A stretch of DNA of 8,058 nt from CAIZGX01 sp044349305 (lineage in GTDB: Bacteria; Bacteroidota; Bacteroidia; Flavobacteriales_D; Sanyastnellaceae), in the NCBI GenBank assembly GCA_044349305.1, contig JBIKRF010000102.1, positions 1 through 8,058 of the forward strand, in the 5' to 3' direction. Shown here piece after piece: positions 6,596 to 8,058 of the stretch (the stretch's first letter is position 1; every line of letters begins with the position of its first letter). The notes under the pieces are model-generated. The model did no database searches. It worked only from the letters and a program-made list of their open reading frames with translations, and had not been told where the DNA came from. The position numbers were made by a program, and so were the translations under genes.

Positions 6596-8058
6596 ATGAA
6601 TACTATTGAACTTCAAGTAAGTCCTGCCCAATCGGCCGACTTCAATTATTTAGAGGAGAAAATTCAATTCGCATTGAATTTATCTCCTCTTTCTTTTAAA
6701 TGGCGTATCGATAAAAAATCGATCGATGCCCGCAAGCGCAATCCAATTGTCATTCTGCGTATCTCTGTAATAGGCTCGAATGAAGACTTTCCTGCCATTC
6801 ATCATCGTGTATTTCAACATGAAGCACAGGGCTCTGCTATTATCATTGGTGCAGGTCCTGCCGGATTGTTTGCAGCATTGAGACTACTTGAGTTGGGTGT
6901 GAAGCCTATTATTCTCGAAAGAGGCAAGGACGTGAGAGCCAGAAGACGTGATCTCGTTGAAATTACTCGAAACGGTCAAGTCAATGAGGATTCCAATTAC
7001 TGTTTTGGTGAAGGTGGAGCTGGAACCTACAGCGATGGTAAGCTTTACACACGCAGCACCAAAAAAGGAAGCGTGGTTCGCATTCTTGAAACTTTGGTTC
7101 AGTTCGGTGCGAATGAAAACATTCTTACCGAAAGCCATCCGCATGTCGGAACCAATAAGCTTCCTCAAATTATTGCCAACATGCGTGACAGCATCTTGGC
7201 CAATGGCGGAGAAATTCACTTTGAAGAAAGGGCCGTTGATTTCAATCTTTCGAACAGCGAAATTCAAGAAGTAATAACAGCGAAGGGAAACACGTATCAG
7301 GCCGACAGCATTTTACTTGCTACAGGACATAGCGCGCGCGACATTTTCGAATTGCTTTACGCAAGAAATATTTCCATTGAAGCGAAGCCCTTTGCCATAG
7401 GTGTGCGTATTGAGCATGACCAACGTACAATAGACAAGCTGCAATACAAATGCGACGATCGCGGAGAATTTCTTCCGCCAGCCAGTTATTCAATAGTAAC
7501 GCAAGTCAACGATCACGGCGTATACTCTTTCTGTATGTGTCCTGGCGGAATCGTTGCTCCTTGCGCAACTTCGCAAGAAGAAATTGTTACCAACGGTTGG
7601 TCGCCTAGTAAACGGAATAACCCATGGGCCAACTCGGGCATTGTCGTGGAGGTTAAATTAAGCGATCTCGAAAATTTAAATTATACTGGACCACTCGCTG
7701 GAATGCACCTTCAACAAGACATTGAAAAAAAGGCTTATGAATTGGGTGGTGCAAATCAATTCGCTCCAGCGCAACGCGCAACGGATTTTATATACAACAA
7801 AAAGAGTTCAACCCTTCCCGATTCTTCATACTGTCCGGGTATTACTTCCACTAACTTGCGTGAATTGTTTCCAAAGTTTATTTCTGAAAGTTTAATCGGA
7901 GCACTTCAACATTTCAATTCAAAGATGCCCAATTTCGCGGGACCGAATGCACTTTTAATTGCTCCGGAAACGCGAACTTCTTCTCCTGTAAGAATACCAC
8001 GAGACAAAGAATTATTGAATCATCCGGAAATAAAAAACCTTTTCCCATGTGGTGAAGG
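6596..8058 (+). CDS. COG2509-type FAD-dependent dehydrogenase-like protein (3' end missing)
   Basis: There are 487 complete codons from the ATG at 6596-6598, open to the right edge. Residues 1-75 form the small N-terminal alpha/beta domain typical of this family (KKSIDARKRNPIVILRISV at 40-58). The Rossmann dinucleotide motif GAGPAG lies at 85-90, with E108 at the end of the second strand, expected to bind the FAD ribose. GEGGAGTYSDGKL at 138-150 is a family signature, as are ATGHSARD, PFAIGVRIEH, CMCPGG and the terminal CGEG, which normally continues as GAGYAGG near the C-terminus. Family members are about 520-540 residues, so roughly 40 are probably missing. Proteins of this kind are widespread in bacteria and annotated as FAD-dependent dehydrogenases or oxidoreductases; the substrate is generally unknown and cannot be read here. 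A strong inverted repeat lies in codons 19-32. Confidence 0.9.
   Translation, partial: MNTIELQVSPAQSADFNYLEEKIQFALNLSPLSFKWRIDKKSIDARKRNPIVILRISVIGSNEDFPAIHHRVFQHEAQGSAIIIGAGPAGLFAALRLLELGVKPIILERGKDVRARRRDLVEITRNGQVNEDSNYCFGEGGAGTYSDGKLYTRSTKKGSVVRILETLVQFGANENILTESHPHVGTNKLPQIIANMRDSILANGGEIHFEERAVDFNLSNSEIQEVITAKGNTYQADSILLATGHSARDIFELLYARNISIEAKPFAIGVRIEHDQRTIDKLQYKCDDRGEFLPPASYSIVTQVNDHGVYSFCMCPGGIVAPCATSQEEIVTNGWSPSKRNNPWANSGIVVEVKLSDLENLNYTGPLAGMHLQQDIEKKAYELGGANQFAPAQRATDFIYNKKSSTLPDSSYCPGITSTNLRELFPKFISESLIGALQHFNSKMPNFAGPNALLIAPETRTSSPVRIPRDKELLNHPEIKNLFPCGE
6652..6690 (+). other. Near-perfect 39-base inverted repeat with T-rich tail (possible attenuator)
   Basis: The left arm AGAGGAGAAAATTCAAT (6652-6668) pairs with the right arm (6673-6690) over all 17 of its bases, with one bulged A at 6682 and a TCGC tetraloop (6669-6672). 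TTCTTTTAAA follows at 6691-6700, so the transcript would have a long stem followed by a U-rich stretch, resembling an intrinsic terminator. It lies inside the coding region, starting 57 bases after the first base of the ATG. The upper half of the stem is AT-rich and the U tract is interrupted, so termination is uncertain. The structure itself is plain in the sequence; function is inference. Confidence 0.6.

Noticed and set aside
6708..6726. Repeated ATCGAT words flanking an A run
   Set aside because: They encode IDKKSID in the family-conserved segment of the dehydrogenase; the pattern is short and explained by the coding sequence.
6884..7274. Overlapping open frames of 127 codons (minus strand) and 108 codons (plus strand, another frame)
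   Set aside because: Both lie wholly inside the FAD-dehydrogenase gene, whose frame shows clear family motifs throughout; they are shadow frames with no recognisable features.
1..8058. CRISPR arrays, tRNA/rRNA genes, transposases, phage or toxin-antitoxin genes
   Set aside because: No regularly spaced repeats, cloverleaf-like segments, or recognisable mobile or defence proteins were found on either strand.

Overview
The window looks like chromosomal DNA of a Bacteroidota bacterium, most likely Flavobacteriales (Cryomorphaceae/Crocinitomicaceae-like). The reasons are a protein with a type B (gliding-motility-associated) C-terminal sorting domain of the type IX secretion system (T9SS), a PorP/SprF-family outer-membrane partner directly behind it, a fused alpha/beta 2-oxoacid dehydrogenase E1 of the Bacteroidota kind, AT-rich DNA, and start codons without Shine-Dalgarno sequences. 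The exact genus cannot be read from the sequence.

Layout. Four genes lie on the minus strand, read from right to left: a fused E1 component (4076-6061), a 713-residue secreted repeat protein with a T9SS type B sorting domain (1908-4049), a PorP/SprF-family protein (926-1915) that overlaps it by 8 bases, and a secreted glucose/sorbosone dehydrogenase-like protein (1-851) that is cut by the left edge. Two genes are read rightward from a divergent, AT-rich 139-base spacer (6062-6200): a small, very basic AT-hook protein (6201-6557), and an FAD-dependent dehydrogenase-like protein of the COG2509 type (from 6596) that is cut by the right edge. No RNA genes, insertion sequences, CRISPR arrays or convincing intrinsic terminators between genes were seen. 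Apart from the divergent spacer, the gaps between genes are 26, 74 and 38 bases.

How the genes work together. The repeat protein and the PorP/SprF-like protein form a clear functional pair: the type B sorting domain directs export through the T9SS, and PorP/SprF-like proteins are the known outer-membrane partners of such cargo. The E1 gene, only 26 bases upstream, is metabolic and probably just shares a transcript with the pair. The AT-hook protein is likely a nucleoid-associated or chromatin-like protein, and a 14-base AT palindrome lies upstream of its gene.

Most of the window is ordinary for this phylum. The items most worth a second look are a near-perfect 39-base inverted repeat with a T-rich tail just inside the FAD-dehydrogenase gene (possible attenuator), a 12-base tandem repeat coding for part of the PorP signal peptide, the overlapping cargo/partner gene pair, and the AT-hook gene with its AT-rich divergent promoter region. 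I do not see strong evidence of a wholly new multi-gene system.
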